Positions 36,808 through 47,470 of a stretch of DNA of 64,000 nucleotides are shown piece by piece. This DNA comes from Cotesia glomerata (taxonomy: Eukaryota; Arthropoda; Insecta; Hymenoptera; Braconidae): assembly GCF_020080835.1 (NCBI RefSeq), contig NC_058164.1, forward strand, positions 8,829,666-8,893,665. Direction: 5' to 3'. Below the pieces are notes generated by a model. The model was given only the letters and a program-made list of their open reading frames with translations. It made no database searches and was not told the origin of the DNA. Numbering within the stretch: position 1 is the first letter of the stretch; each line of letters starts with the position of its first letter. Position numbers and translations under genes: made by a program.

Positions 36808-37998
36808 TAAAAAAATCTGGAAATCGGTTGACCGTGCAGGCCAACCCTAGAACTTCCTGCTAAGTTTGCACTTCAAGCACCTTAAAATGTGTTTTTTGAT
36901 TAATATTTGAGCTTTTCAAGCTCAAAGCACAGTTTTTCACATTTTGAGCTCTTCGAGCTCAAAATGTGTTTATTGATTAGCGATAACTTTTGAATGTGTC
37001 GTTCAATTTTCTTTTTTAAGAAAGCATTCGACGCAATTTTTAAAGTACAATAAGAAAATGTACAGGTTTTTATTGATTGGTTGAGAAATCTCGAAGATAT
37101 CATAAAAAAATACCGAAAAACAAAATTTTACGAATTTTTAAAGAACTATAACTTTTGAATGCGTCGTTCGATTTTTATTTTCAAAAAAGCATTCAACGCA
37201 GTTTTTTAAGAACAAAAAATGTATACATAGTTTTGTTATGGTTTTTTCGCACGCTTTGGAGTAATTTTTAAAAAATATAAAAATTTTAATTTTTTTTTAA
37301 ATTTCTTCGGAATGGCTTGATGAACTCTCTTAAATCTAATCAGATCTACGTTTTGATAGACCCTTTCGAATGACGTGTCGTAGAACTCAATCGGTTGATT
37401 TGTTTTTGAGAAACCGTACGACAAAAATTTATAGATACTCACACGGCCGGACACCTCGGCGGGAATAATCAGAATGGCTTCCTGGAACCTTAAAACGTGG
37501 ACATCTGATGAAAACTCGACTTTTGAAAATCGGACCGAAATCAATAATTTCCCATTATTAAGGTAGTTGTTGCGTGATAGGCATTTCAACAGAAAGTTAT
37601 GAAATTTTTTTTATTGAAAGATAAATATATTAATAATTCACTACCAAAATTTCAGATCAATTGACCGCACCGTTTTTGAGTAATTAATTTTCGAAATTGT
37701 ATCTTTTACACGTAGAGGTATAGAGAGATGGTAAAGTTAGTATGAAATCTTCCGTACCACTCGAGTGGGCCAAAGATTTCATACTAACTTTATCATCTCT
37801 CTATACCGCTACGTGTAAAAAATGCAATTTCAAAAATTAATTACTCAAAAACGGTGCGGTCAATTGATCTGAAATTTTGGTAGTGAATTATTAATATATT
37901 TATCTTTCAATAAAAAAAATTTCATAATTTTCTGTTGAAATGCCTATCACGCTACAACTACCTTAAAAGTTTTCAATTTTCTTAGCGGGAAGTTAAAA
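36808..37998 (+). mobile_element. Element G, copy 2 (no CA tract), with nested MITE
   Basis: It starts TCTGGAAATCGGTTGACC, continues with ACTTCCTGCTAA and GAGCTCTTCGAGCTC hairpin motifs, and ends with GACATCTGATGAAAACTCG and TTCTTAGCGGGAAGTT. The usual CA tract is absent and the sequence is more diverged than the other copies. The terminal part is split at TTAA by the 37562-37962 MITE. It is non-coding. Confidence 0.75.
37562..37962. mobile_element. Hairpin MITE, copy B, flanked by TTAA
   Basis: The ends GGTAGTTGTTGCGTGATAGG and CCTATCACGCTACAACTACC are near-perfect inverts, flanked on both sides by TTAA (37558-37561, 37963-37966), the target of piggyBac-type elements. Inverted pairing runs almost the whole 401 bp, to a small centre at about 37762 (CCACTCGAGTGG). 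The precise element G sequence resumes on both sides. It is non-coding. A shortened relative lies at 1846-2125. Confidence 0.85.
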
Positions 37999-38214
37999 AT
38001 ATATATTTGTATGAAATATCTTGAATACAGTTGCCAGTTCTCACGCAAACATACGTAGATGTACTTATTTTTATTTTGTTGGTAATTTTTTTTAAAAAAC
38101 TAAAATGTTGAGTAGCCAACTTCAGGGTGTCGGTTTTTCGTGACGGTGTGCGCGTGCATCGTAAAAATTTACCCTCATCATTTTTGCCTAACGCGCCAAA
38201 AGAAGTATAACTTC

Positions 38215-38425
38215 AAAAATTAACTCGAATCAAAAGAAAAATTATTGAACTAAGAAAATTATTTTAAAGTTCAGACGTTTCATTGTCTTGAGTCAAGATA
38301 AAAAATTCTTAAATCAAAAAAATTTTACTTAATTTCCTAACTTAAGAATTCTCTTTTTAAATCAAGACAATGAAGCTCTTCAAATAATTTTCTCGTTAGA
38401 TGTAAATTTTTTTTCCGTGGATAAA
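38215..38425. mobile_element. CAAGAA-family fragment with inverted halves
   Basis: AAAATTATTTTAAAGTTC followed by CATTGTCTTGAGTCAAGA faces TAAATCAAGACAATGAAGC and CAAATAATTTTC in reverse. It ends with TTTTTTTTCCGTGGA, like other members of the family. It is non-coding. Confidence 0.5.
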
Positions 38426-39776
38426 ATTGTTCAAGCAGCTTGTTTAACCTTGGAAGCTCCCTTATAATTACCCAGACAATCATACTAACAATTAACATAT
38501 TGCTTCATGACTTTTAAAGTTCAAAAGACTAGAGCATAAAGCATCTCAGTGCAGTAAATGTTTCGATAACTATACCTATAATCATAACGCTCAAGGCACC
38601 TCGTCCATACACTAAATTACGTACATTACTCGTAACCTTTATACCTTAACTCCTAACACAATAACAACTACTACAACTTCTCATACGTTAAGGCATCTCC
38701 TTGGTAGCTGAAATATGTATGATCATCCCATCGTACGTTTAGTAGGAAATTACGAAGGAACAACACGCTCACGCGTTCACTCTCCTAACCAGGTAGTCTG
38801 CATGTACCCTCTATTCTGCAGTCTATACGTTAGATACTGATGTTAATATTAACTCGAACCCACGGTGCTCTTACCTCTTACCTCCACCTCTTATAGCCCA
38901 CTCTGCAACATATACTGCTGCACATTACGATCCCTTTCTGTATTCCTTAGCTATCTACGGTTATAACTATCCCTAACCTCCTTCTCATGCTTTGGATATC
39001 ACCCAAAGCGTGTCTGCAAATCCAACTTCCAGACCACGTACTCTAAACGACGTGTCTGTATCAAGCTTGACACCTGTGAGCTCATCAATCCAATTCAGGC
39101 TATCATCCCCAATCACCCGTAGTTTATTCACCTTTCTTTGTCCTGAAAGTGACTACTATCATCGGAATCACATCGTAAATAATCACCAAAAAAGGTAAAT
39201 AGAAAAGGGACAAAGGTGTCAAGTTAACTCACGCGAAATGGTATCTGATCAATTTAACAAGGCGAGTTGCTAGAGACAATGAATTTGCTTTTACATGGGG
39301 GTAGAAGGTCGTGATACGAGTTGATTGAATGTTTCGATATTGCTATCATGTTATGGATTTCTTTTTTTTCAGAACGTATTCATGACGGTAATGACGACCG
39401 AGGAATGAAGACAGAGAGGTCTTAATTTAGGATGTAGAGACAGAAATTGATGGATTTTGTATTATATTACTGACTGAAGTGGGGTAAATTTAAATATTGT
39501 GTCAGCTTTTTTTCGAGAATTCAACTATGCATAAACAAAAGAGCAAGTGAAAAATTACAGTTTCTGTAGTAATTAGAGAAAATTCAAGCAAAAAACTAAA
39601 AAAATAACATTTTTATAAAATAAAATCCTAAGTACTAATTTTTACAGTTTTTTTAATTAATTTCTTATAGAGTTTAGAAAAATTCAATTTAAAAACCGTA
39701 ATTTTACCAATTTTTTGCTGACGACAAACAGTTTCTATAAATTTTACTTTAAACTGCAATTTATGAACTGTTTTTT
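38426..39776. other. Intergenic DNA, no recognised gene
   Basis: 38450-39350 is less AT-rich than most of the window and looks single-copy. The small open frame at 38992-39198 has no recognisable features. Nothing else was identified. Confidence 0.45.
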
Positions 39777-39928
39777 TAACTTCCAGCTAAAAATCTCAGA
39801 TTTTCAAAAATCGGGAAGTTATTGTTTTCACCCCGTTTTGCAAAAATCGAGTTTTCATCAGATCTCGACGTTTGAAGGTCACAGGAAGCTTCCCTGACTA
39901 TCCCCGCGAGGTTGTCACTATGTCTGTA

Positions 39929-39932
<4 letters not shown>

Positions 39933-40011
<79 letters not shown>
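39933..40011. repeat. (TG)n microsatellite in element G copy 3
   Basis: About 39 uninterrupted TG units, at the position equivalent to the CA tracts in the other element G copies (which lie in the opposite orientation). Confidence 0.97.
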
Positions 40012-40013
<2 letters not shown>

Positions 40014-40883
40014 GTATGTGAATCACTTATAACTTTTGAACGGTTGAACCGATTTCATCGCGGTTGGTGCCATTCGAAAGGGCTTCGCCAAACTTAGATT
40101 TCCTGAGAATTTGAACCGATTCGGACCGATAGATTTTGAGAAATTTTGAAAAATCTCAAAAAAATTAGAAAAATCATTTTTGAAAGTGGTTTTTGGAATA
40201 TCTTTAAACGGCTCGATCGATCAATTTCAAAAACTAGTCAGCTCTTAACTTCAAAAAACCACGCCGATCGGCGCTAATCCGGTCAAAATCAGTTTATTCG
40301 TTCGAGAGATAGCGTGAACGAAATAAAACCGAAAACCGAAAACTGTTTTTTCACATAACTTCGTCATTTCTTCTCGGATCGTTTTTGATGATATAAAATA
40401 ATTTCAGAGGTTAAAAAACCGCGTCGATTGCCGCCGAAAACGTGGAAATCGGTTGATTAGTTCGAGAGATATCCTCGACGAAATATTTGGAAATAAGGAT
40501 TTTTTCAACATAACTTCGACATTTTTTGGAATAACTTTCAAACAGCTCTACCGATCGATTCCAAAAACTAATCAGCTCTTAACATCATAAAACCACGTCG
40601 ATTGCCACCAAGCTGGTCAAAATCGGTTGATTCGTTCGAGAGATATCGTGAACGAAAGAAAACCGAAAAAAGTGTTTTTTCAGAGTTACTCCGAAATTTC
40701 TAGTTTGACCAATTGAAACTTAGAAATTATTTATAAGGCTTAAAAAACTACGTAGAATGCCGCCAACCGCGTAAAAATCGGTTCATTCATTCAAAAGTTA
40801 TTGCGGTATGAACATTCAAAAAATAGTGTTCCATGAAACTTCTATCAGACTTTTGAGCTCAAAGAGCTCAAAAGCATAGAAAA

Positions 40884-41179
40884 TGTAAGGAACACGTTAT
40901 TCGTTTACAAGACGTTTATTAACAATATTGAGATTATACAAATGGATATGACTCAAAGGGTACAATAATATACGGTACAATAGAATGACGATAACCGAAG
41001 TGTACGAATTGGGGATCCTCTCGGAAGTGCCACCATCCTCCCTCGTTGCTGGGGTCCTAGAGTTACCCCAAGGGTGGGGGTAAGTACAAGGCCCGCCTGT
41101 ACTCTCATCCCTCACTATCGGTCCTTGAGACTAGAGGGTGGACCTCCAATGTGGTGGAAGGGGGATGACGTCACTTTCA
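40884..41179 (-). repeat. 3' LTR of the Gypsy element
   Basis: It reads identical to the other LTR base for base by eye (296 bp), ending GATGACGTCACTTTCA on the + strand. Because the element runs on the minus strand this is its 3' LTR. Confidence 0.95.
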
Positions 41180-41445
41180 GTCGGCCAGCCTGACGTTATT
41201 CACGTCCTCGTGAAGGGGTGTCTACCTTCATGCTTGTGCCAGCCGCCGCCATGCTCCTTGTTACTCGTCTTTTACCTGTGCACAATAATAATGGGTGTTA
41301 ATTTCGACAATAATACAACTGTGGTCATGCAAATAAACAGGTCGTATTCATGCTCATTCGTCTTCATTACATGCAATAAGCTGGGCCCAATGACATCGTC
41401 AGTGCTTACTGACGACCACATGCACGTGACATCCGTCACTAACCA

Positions 41446-44400
41446 CTAGTAGTGCGCAGAAACCACCGCCACTGGCGCTTGATCGACTAGCAATCTTCGC
41501 AGTTTCTGAACGCAACTACCAGGACGTTGGAGTCGTCGTCCGGTCATTACATGACCGCCCGATCGTTCAACGATCACACGACTCATCTCAGCTACCATTC
41601 GGCCGTCCTTAGCCAGCCTCAGTTTCTCATTTGCTCCATCCACAACCTGATCCTTATTGATAATAGGTTGGTGCATACCCGGTGGACTAGCAGGTGGAGT
41701 GTCTTCGCCACTGCTGTGCTCGGAGTCGGCGTTGTTGACCCCAGTGACATACAGTTTCAGCTTCTCGCCCGGATGCACGCCGGTGTATGGTTTCTGTGAC
41801 CTAGGGGCACCTGGCACGTCCTCGACAACGTAACGATCGTTGTCCAGAACTTTGGTAATTTTATATGGCCCAGCGTACTTAGGTAGTAACTTTTTACTTG
41901 ACCCGTCATTACTACTAACTATTCGTCTAACTAGTACTAAATCGCCACAATTAAACAACCGAGGAGGGGCCCTTTTGAGATTATAACGCTCCTGCTGCTC
42001 TTGCTGTGAGCGTCGGATCGCCTCAGCTGCCTCTTCTCGAGACTGCTCGCGATCAACAGGATCGTCAGAATCGTTCCCTATCGCATTAAGAATGCGCGAC
42101 TCAGCAGCGTTCCGCGGTCGAAACCCTAATAGTAATTCAGAGGGATATTTACCCGTGGCTTTATTGATAGTATTATTTATTCCCCAAACAACGTTCGGCA
42201 ATTCCTGATCCCACCGTCGGTCATCCCTAGCGCTCGCTGATAACATGCTTAAAATTGTCCTATTATAACGTTCTACCTGACCATTTGCCCTTGGAGTTGC
42301 CACGGCAGTAGCCACATGTACTATACCATTTTCCCGACAGAAATCTTTAAATTTGTGACTCATAAATGCTGTACCTCGGTCGCTAATAATTCGCCGTGGG
42401 AACCCGAAAAACTCTTTAATGCTCTCCAGCATTCGTATTACGGGCCCAACCTGCGTATTCTTAACGGCCTTGGCAAATGTAAACTTAGTGAAGGAATCTA
42501 CTACTACAAGAATCTGTGTATTTTTATTTGTACTTAACACAAAGGGACCCAAATGGTCGATGTGTACAGTGTCCATTGCCTTGGCGACCTTTTCTATCGG
42601 GTACAAATGACCTGGCTGCTTCCCGCTGGGACCCTTATTATACAGACACTCTAAACACGAAGAAATGTACTCTTTAACGTAACGTTTGCTATACGGAAAC
42701 CAATAATCTGCCCGCAATTTATTCAAAGTTTTCTCAACCCCTGGGTGACCTATATCGTCGTGACAAATTTTGACAATACGTTGTCTTGCCGCTCGCGGTA
42801 CGGCCCACCTAAGTCCACCCGCTTCCTTTCGAAATACGCGATTTTCTTTTAATGCATAATCATTATGAATCTGTCGGCACGCGTCATCAGATTTGTTGTG
42901 ACTTAGTGCCTCGTGAATACGTTTCAATTCCGGGTCTTGTAATTGCGCGCATAATAGCCAATCACCTAATTCGATGTGCAATAACCCAATGTCTTCGATG
43001 TTAGCGGACATCTCACCCGGTTCGTACGGGCTACGGCTAAGTGCATCAGCATGAGGCATTTTTACTCCGGCTCGGTATTCAATGTAACAGTCATATTCTA
43101 ACAATTGAATCCACCATCTGGCGACACGCGGCAATAAGTCTCTTTTTAAGAAGGTGGCCCGCAGTGCGCTACAGTCACTAACAATTTTGAACCGGAAACC
43201 ATATAGATAAACCCGATACCTCTGTAGACTGCTTATGACTGCAAGAGTTTCTAGTTCGTAAGAATGGTATTTTTGTTCGTCTTTGTTTGTTTGTCTACTA
43301 AAATAAGCAATAGGTTTTATGGCACCATCGCCTTGGTGTTGTAACAATATTCCGCTTAACCCAAGTTTACTAGCATCTGTATGTAATTCTGTTTCCGCGC
43401 CAGGCTTGTACAACGCTAGTACAGGCCTCGAAACTAATTTGTTTTTTAAAGTGTCGAAGGCCTCCTGTTGTTCATTTTCCCAACGCCAAGCCTCAGATTT
43501 CTTTGTCAACAGTGTAAGTGGTCTAGCTATTATGGCAAAGTTTTCGATAAATTTCCTAAAATAACTGGCTAGGCCAATAAATCTTCTCACACTGTGAACA
43601 TCGTGAGGTACTTGAATTTTGGAAACAGCCTCGATTTTATGGCCACCCGGCCTAATTCCCTGACTCGTTACTTCGTAACCCAAGTAATCGACCTTCGACT
43701 GTAAAAACATGCATTTACTCAACTTGAGAGTTAAGTTCGCTTCCCGCAGCGCTTGTAACACAAGCTTCAACGCATGTAATCCAGACTCAACGTTCTTTGA
43801 TGGAATCAAGATGTCGTCCATATATGCTAAGACGCAAATAGTTCCGCGTAAGGGATTTATGACCTGATTTATCATCCTCTGGAACACAGCGGGTGCATTG
43901 GCTAACCCAAACGGCATTCGAAGGAACTCGTATTGCCCATCGGGCGTGACAAACGCTGTTTTCTCGATGGAACTTTCCGCGACGGGTATTTGGTAATATC
44001 CCGAAAACAAGTCTAATATTGTAAAGAAAGAGTTTCCCTGTAGCCTATCGAGTTGATCGTCAATTAACGGCAGCGGATGCCTGTCTTTCTTTGTTATAGC
44101 ATTTAAGGCTCGATAATCAACGCACATTCTAACCTCACCGTTCTTTTTCCGGACTAAGAGAATGGGACTGGCAAACGGAGAATTCGACTCTTGAATGATG
44201 TTATTTTCTTTTAGCTCGTCGACTATGCCGCGTACTTTCTCACGTTCCGCGTATGATAATCGGTAGGGCCTATAAGTTACTACAGAATTACTGTTCAATT
44301 CAATATTTATCTCCGCTGCCCGAGTGTGACCTAGTTCGGACACATTAGATGCAAAACAATCGCGATATTTGTCTAACAAATCATACAACGCATCTTTTTC

Positions 44401-46167
44401 AGATGGAGATACTTCCGGACCGGTTAAGATTTGATCACGCGGTAAATCGTTTTGAGGTTCTGTTTTTACTGTACGCATCATTATTCTAATGTTACTCTCT
44501 TCTAAGGACTCCTCCCGAGCACGCTCAGCCCTGGCGATTATTTTATCTCGATAAATAATTAACGGTCTATCAGACAAATTAACGACTGGGAGCATCCCAG
44601 TTTCTGTATTTAACATGCTTCTTGGGATACAATGTTCCCGACCTTCTTTACCACGTACGCTTAGCTCTACATATAAATCACCAATAATTTTACTTCTCAC
44701 CTTAACCTCTATGTTAGCTGCATGCTTCGGTGGTATGACCGTCGTCTCTTTAGCCCACAGCGCTATTTTCTGCGGGGGAAGTTTCTCCATTTCTGGTAGA
44801 TGAGCCACTGTTTTGTCAAACAGCAGCAAGCGCCCATCCTTCTGGACCATGGTGACTCCTGGTAGATCTAAAAATGGTTGTCCCACAATAAGTGGTACAT
44901 TTTGGAGGTCGTTGGGTACGACATGGATCTCGACGATTCCTTCGGCCAAATCAATTTTCAATTTGGCTTCGGCAACTCCATACGGCCGGACAATACCTCC
45001 TCCGTAACCTCGCAGCACTACTTCCGTCGGCTGCAACTCCAGCTGCATGGTGTCAGCCTCTTCCTTCCTTAGGGTGACACACTGACTCCCGGCGTCCACG
45101 TACGCCTTGAGTGAGGTGCCGTTGACAACCGCCTCCTGGAATCTCCCGTCTTCCGTCCGTGGCTGAGTTGTTCCTATGCTCAGAACCTTTTTCTCCTTAT
45201 TTACCGTTTTATTTTCTGGACAGTGCCTGGCGATGTGTCCAGTTTTATGGCATCGGTAACATTCAACTGAATCCGCTGATTTTGTTGCCGGTGCCGCTGA
45301 CCTTTGGGTCGATTCTCGTTTCTCCTGCTTGATTGAAACCTGACGTGATTTCTCTGCCGATTGATGGAAACGAGAGGAATTCCGCTGTTGTCCGGCGGAA
45401 TGTCGTCGCTCGTGGTGGTTTTTGCTATGGTTCTTATCACCACGGTTATCCGGCAATTCCTCTGCTTTGCTCAAGAAGACTCTCAACTCTTCTGGTGTCT
45501 GGAAATCATTTCTTTTGATGGTCATCCTCAAGGAATAATTCGTTATTCCGTGTGCTATACATGCTGCTGCTTCTTTACCCTGGATATTGCACGATGTGAC
45601 CAGTGCCAGTTTTGCAAAGTAATACTGCATCATCGGTTCATCTTTGCCTTTTATTCTAGCTAGCATCGTAGTCAATCGCTCGGGTAATTCAGTGTGGTCC
45701 GTGAACGCTGACTTCAGCTGTTCTTTCCATTCGGTCCAGGTGAACGTAATACTTGGTAGACCTTCATACCAAGTCCTCGCGACGCCCTTTAGGTTGTCCA
45801 TGGCAAGAGTTGCGACGGTCGTGTCGTCCCAGCCATGGATTTTCTGCAATTCCTCGACTCGGTGAATCCAAACATCGATTGTTTGATTTTTCTCCTGGGG
45901 ATCGAACTTCGGGATAAGTGTCTTCCCCTCAGTATTTTTCGATGCTCGTGGTGCTGGTCGATCCACCACAATTTTCACCGTTTCGATCAATTGGTGAAGC
46001 GCCCGTTGCCACTCTGGCGATCTTCGGTCACTCCGCGAGTGTCTGTGCTGTCTTCGCGAACTTCGCGATGATCTACTTCGATGCTCCACTCGCGGTGACG
46101 TATCTCGCGATCGACTGCGAGAACGTGAACGCACTCTTCTATCACGTGAACGAGCCATTATTAACAC
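41446..46167 (-). CDS. Gypsy Gag-Pol polyprotein, 1573 residues, intact
   Basis: This single frame encodes everything needed for retrotransposition except an envelope. Residues 1-52 are Arg/Ser-rich (RSRSRSRSRD and similar). Gag capsid-like sequence covers about 80-240 (VARTWYEGL), and one zinc knuckle lies at 303-316 (CYRCHKTGHIARHC). The protease active site is near 356-361 with the sequence VDAGSQ, where DTG or DSG is usual; PLIVGQPFL at 425-433 is its C-terminal motif. RT spans about 640-830, with catalytic Asp at 719 and YMDD at 782-785. RNase H has Asp931, Glu971 and Asp998. Integrase has the HHCC finger (H135-H141 equivalent at 1135-1173, ending CLEC), D1204, D1263 and E1299 with the standard 35-residue spacing, and a GPY motif near 1433. 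There are no internal stops. The start could be Met1 or Met4. Confidence 0.95.
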   Translation of the reverse strand: MLIMARSRDRRVRSRSRSRSRDTSPRVEHRSRSSRSSRRQHRHSRSDRRSPEWQRALHQLIETVKIVVDRPAPRASKNTEGKTLIPKFDPQEKNQTIDVWIHRVEELQKIHGWDDTTVATLAMDNLKGVARTWYEGLPSITFTWTEWKEQLKSAFTDHTELPERLTTMLARIKGKDEPMMQYYFAKLALVTSCNIQGKEAAACIAHGITNYSLRMTIKRNDFQTPEELRVFLSKAEELPDNRGDKNHSKNHHERRHSAGQQRNSSRFHQSAEKSRQVSIKQEKRESTQRSAAPATKSADSVECYRCHKTGHIARHCPENKTVNKEKKVLSIGTTQPRTEDGRFQEAVVNGTSLKAYVDAGSQCVTLRKEEADTMQLELQPTEVVLRGYGGGIVRPYGVAEAKLKIDLAEGIVEIHVVPNDLQNVPLIVGQPFLDLPGVTMVQKDGRLLLFDKTVAHLPEMEKLPPQKIALWAKETTVIPPKHAANIEVKVRSKIIGDLYVELSVRGKEGREHCIPRSMLNTETGMLPVVNLSDRPLIIYRDKIIARAERAREESLEESNIRIMMRTVKTEPQNDLPRDQILTGPEVSPSEKDALYDLLDKYRDCFASNVSELGHTRAAEINIELNSNSVVTYRPYRLSYAEREKVRGIVDELKENNIIQESNSPFASPILLVRKKNGEVRMCVDYRALNAITKKDRHPLPLIDDQLDRLQGNSFFTILDLFSGYYQIPVAESSIEKTAFVTPDGQYEFLRMPFGLANAPAVFQRMINQVINPLRGTICVLAYMDDILIPSKNVESGLHALKLVLQALREANLTLKLSKCMFLQSKVDYLGYEVTSQGIRPGGHKIEAVSKIQVPHDVHSVRRFIGLASYFRKFIENFAIIARPLTLLTKKSEAWRWENEQQEAFDTLKNKLVSRPVLALYKPGAETELHTDASKLGLSGILLQHQGDGAIKPIAYFSRQTNKDEQKYHSYELETLAVISSLQRYRVYLYGFRFKIVSDCSALRATFLKRDLLPRVARWWIQLLEYDCYIEYRAGVKMPHADALSRSPYEPGEMSANIEDIGLLHIELGDWLLCAQLQDPELKRIHEALSHNKSDDACRQIHNDYALKENRVFRKEAGGLRWAVPRAARQRIVKICHDDIGHPGVEKTLNKLRADYWFPYSKRYVKEYISSCLECLYNKGPSGKQPGHLYPIEKVAKAMDTVHIDHLGPFVLSTNKNTQILVVVDSFTKFTFAKAVKNTQVGPVIRMLESIKEFFGFPRRIISDRGTAFMSHKFKDFCRENGIVHVATAVATPRANGQVERYNRTILSMLSASARDDRRWDQELPNVVWGINNTINKATGKYPSELLLGFRPRNAAESRILNAIGNDSDDPVDREQSREEAAEAIRRSQQEQQERYNLKRAPPRLFNCGDLVLVRRIVSSNDGSSKKLLPKYAGPYKITKVLDNDRYVVEDVPGAPRSQKPYTGVHPGEKLKLYVTGVNNADSEHSSGEDTPPASPPGMHQPIINKDQVVDGANEKLRLAKDGRMVAEMSRVIVERSGGHVMTGRRLQRPGSCVQKLRRLLVDQAPVAVVSAHY

Positions 46168-46298
46168 TGATTAATCTATTTCACTCAATAGTTATCCACT
46201 AATTTAACACTGTGTTAATCGCACTACACAATCACTATTCACAATAATATTTATTAATACTCGCGAATAATGACCGTTCTTTATCCCACTTCTGAAGC

Positions 46299-46594
46299 TG
46301 TAAGGAACACGTTATTCGTTTACAAGACGTTTATTAACAATATTGAGATTATACAAATGGATATGACTCAAAGGGTACAATAATATACGGTACAATAGAA
46401 TGACGATAACCGAAGTGTACGAATTGGGGATCCTCTCGGAAGTGCCACCATCCTCCCTCGTTGCTGGGGTCCTAGAGTTACCCCAAGGGTGGGGGTAAGT
46501 ACAAGGCCCGCCTGTACTCTCATCCCTCACTATCGGTCCTTGAGACTAGAGGGTGGACCTCCAATGTGGTGGAAGGGGGATGACGTCACTTTCA
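46299..46594 (-). repeat. 5' LTR of the Gypsy element
   Basis: The promoter-proximal LTR for the minus-strand element, 296 bp, apparently identical to 40884-41179. Internal sequence begins directly left of 46299 with (minus strand) GCTTCAGAAGTGGGATAAAG. Confidence 0.95.
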
Positions 46595-46837
46595 AAAAGG
46601 TATCTTTTTGAGCTCGGAGAGCTTAAAACAACACACAGATTGTACTTTTGAGCTCGAAGAGCTCAAAAAAGCGGCCAGGTATTAACGGAATTAGCGGGAA
46701 GTTGCAGGGATGGCCTTTAGGGTCAACCGTTTTCCTAATTTTTTTTTTTTTATTTTTATTTTCGTGTAGACTTGATAGAATATTTTTATTTCAGAGGCAG
46801 TTAAAAATAATTTATAGAAGTTTGGAAAATCCAAAAG

Positions 46838-47470
46838 TGCACGCCTCATAACGCTCATTCATTTTTTAAGAAAAAATAAATTGTGTAACTGATAAAAAAA
46901 AGAAAATTATAATTAAGTAATTTCTTACAGAGTATTTTTTTTTTTTTTTAAATATCAGCACCCTTTTTTCTTGTTATATGCGCACGCAGTCTAAAAAAAT
47001 CTAGCTTTATCAAGTGGCGCCATAGTTTTCACGTGACAAATAAGAAAAATTCGTTTGTTTTTGTACGGTTATATCGTAATAAATTTTAATAAAAATTCAA
47101 TAAAAATTCAATAAAAAAAAAATACGTAAACTAGGCTACTGATATGAAATACGGACCCAGTTCATCGCATTCGTAAACTAATAAAAAAGGTCCAGTCTTG
47201 AAATATCAATTTGTTCGGGAGTAATCATTGGTACATCCAAAATGGGGTGACATCCGGACGTCCACGTAAAATTTTTTTCAAAATAGCTACATGAAATGAT
47301 TTTAGAAAGTAAAAGATGGTTTAATTTAAGTGTTTTCTCCGTGCACATCTACTTATATTATTGTATAAGTGTAATATGGTTGTGATAGAGACATTTAAAG
47401 ATCACAAAATTGCTTGACCTTGATGAGTCGAGTATATAAAGCACACGCGCTTCGCACTATGAGGCGTGCA
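46838..47470. mobile_element. TIR element, TGCACGCCTCATA ends
   Basis: TGCACGCCTCATA (46838-46850) and TATGAGGCGTGCA (47458-47470) are perfect 13-bp inverted repeats 633 bp apart. The left end and its flank (GTTTGGAAAATCCAAAAG) recur at 60906-60945. The interior contains GTGGCGCCATAGTTTTCACG. No ORF was seen. Confidence 0.7.

Larger units (their letters stand above)
36612..38214. mobile_element. TIR element, GAAGTTATACTTC ends, hosting element G
   Basis: GAAGTTATACTTCTTTGGCG (36612-36631) pairs with CGCCAAAAGAAGTATAACTTC at the right end (to 38214) with small differences. Only about 410 bp of its own sequence remains outside the nested element G copy (36808-37998). It is non-coding and the class is unknown. 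Confidence 0.65.
40884..46594 (-). mobile_element. Complete Ty3/Gypsy LTR retrotransposon, 5.7 kb
   Basis: Two 296-bp LTRs (40884-41179 and 46299-46594) flank a single long Gag-Pol frame on the minus strand. Each LTR begins TG and ends CA on the + strand. The flanks AAAA (40880-40883 and 46595-46598) are a 4-bp target duplication, typical of Ty3/Gypsy. Order within pol is protease, RT, RNase H, integrase, as expected for that superfamily. No envelope frame is present. The untranslated leader is 131 bp (46168-46298). Neither a canonical primer-binding site (TGG directly after the 5' LTR) nor a purine tract next to the 3' LTR was seen. Confidence 0.95.
39777..46738 (-). mobile_element. Element G, copy 3, hosting the Gypsy element
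   Basis: On the minus strand, its 5' end is at 46738 (ATTAGGAAAACGGTTGACC, then GCAACTTCCCGCTAATTCC) and its 3' end at 39777. The TG tract at 39933-40011 is the CA tract of the other copies. The LTR retrotransposon splits it at a TTTT/AAAA site beside CTATGCTTTTGAGCTC. Copy 4 preserves the corresponding unfilled site (around 53750-53765). It contains degenerate CGATAACTTTTGAACG/CCGATTTT phrases repeated along its length and no ORF. Confidence 0.85.
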
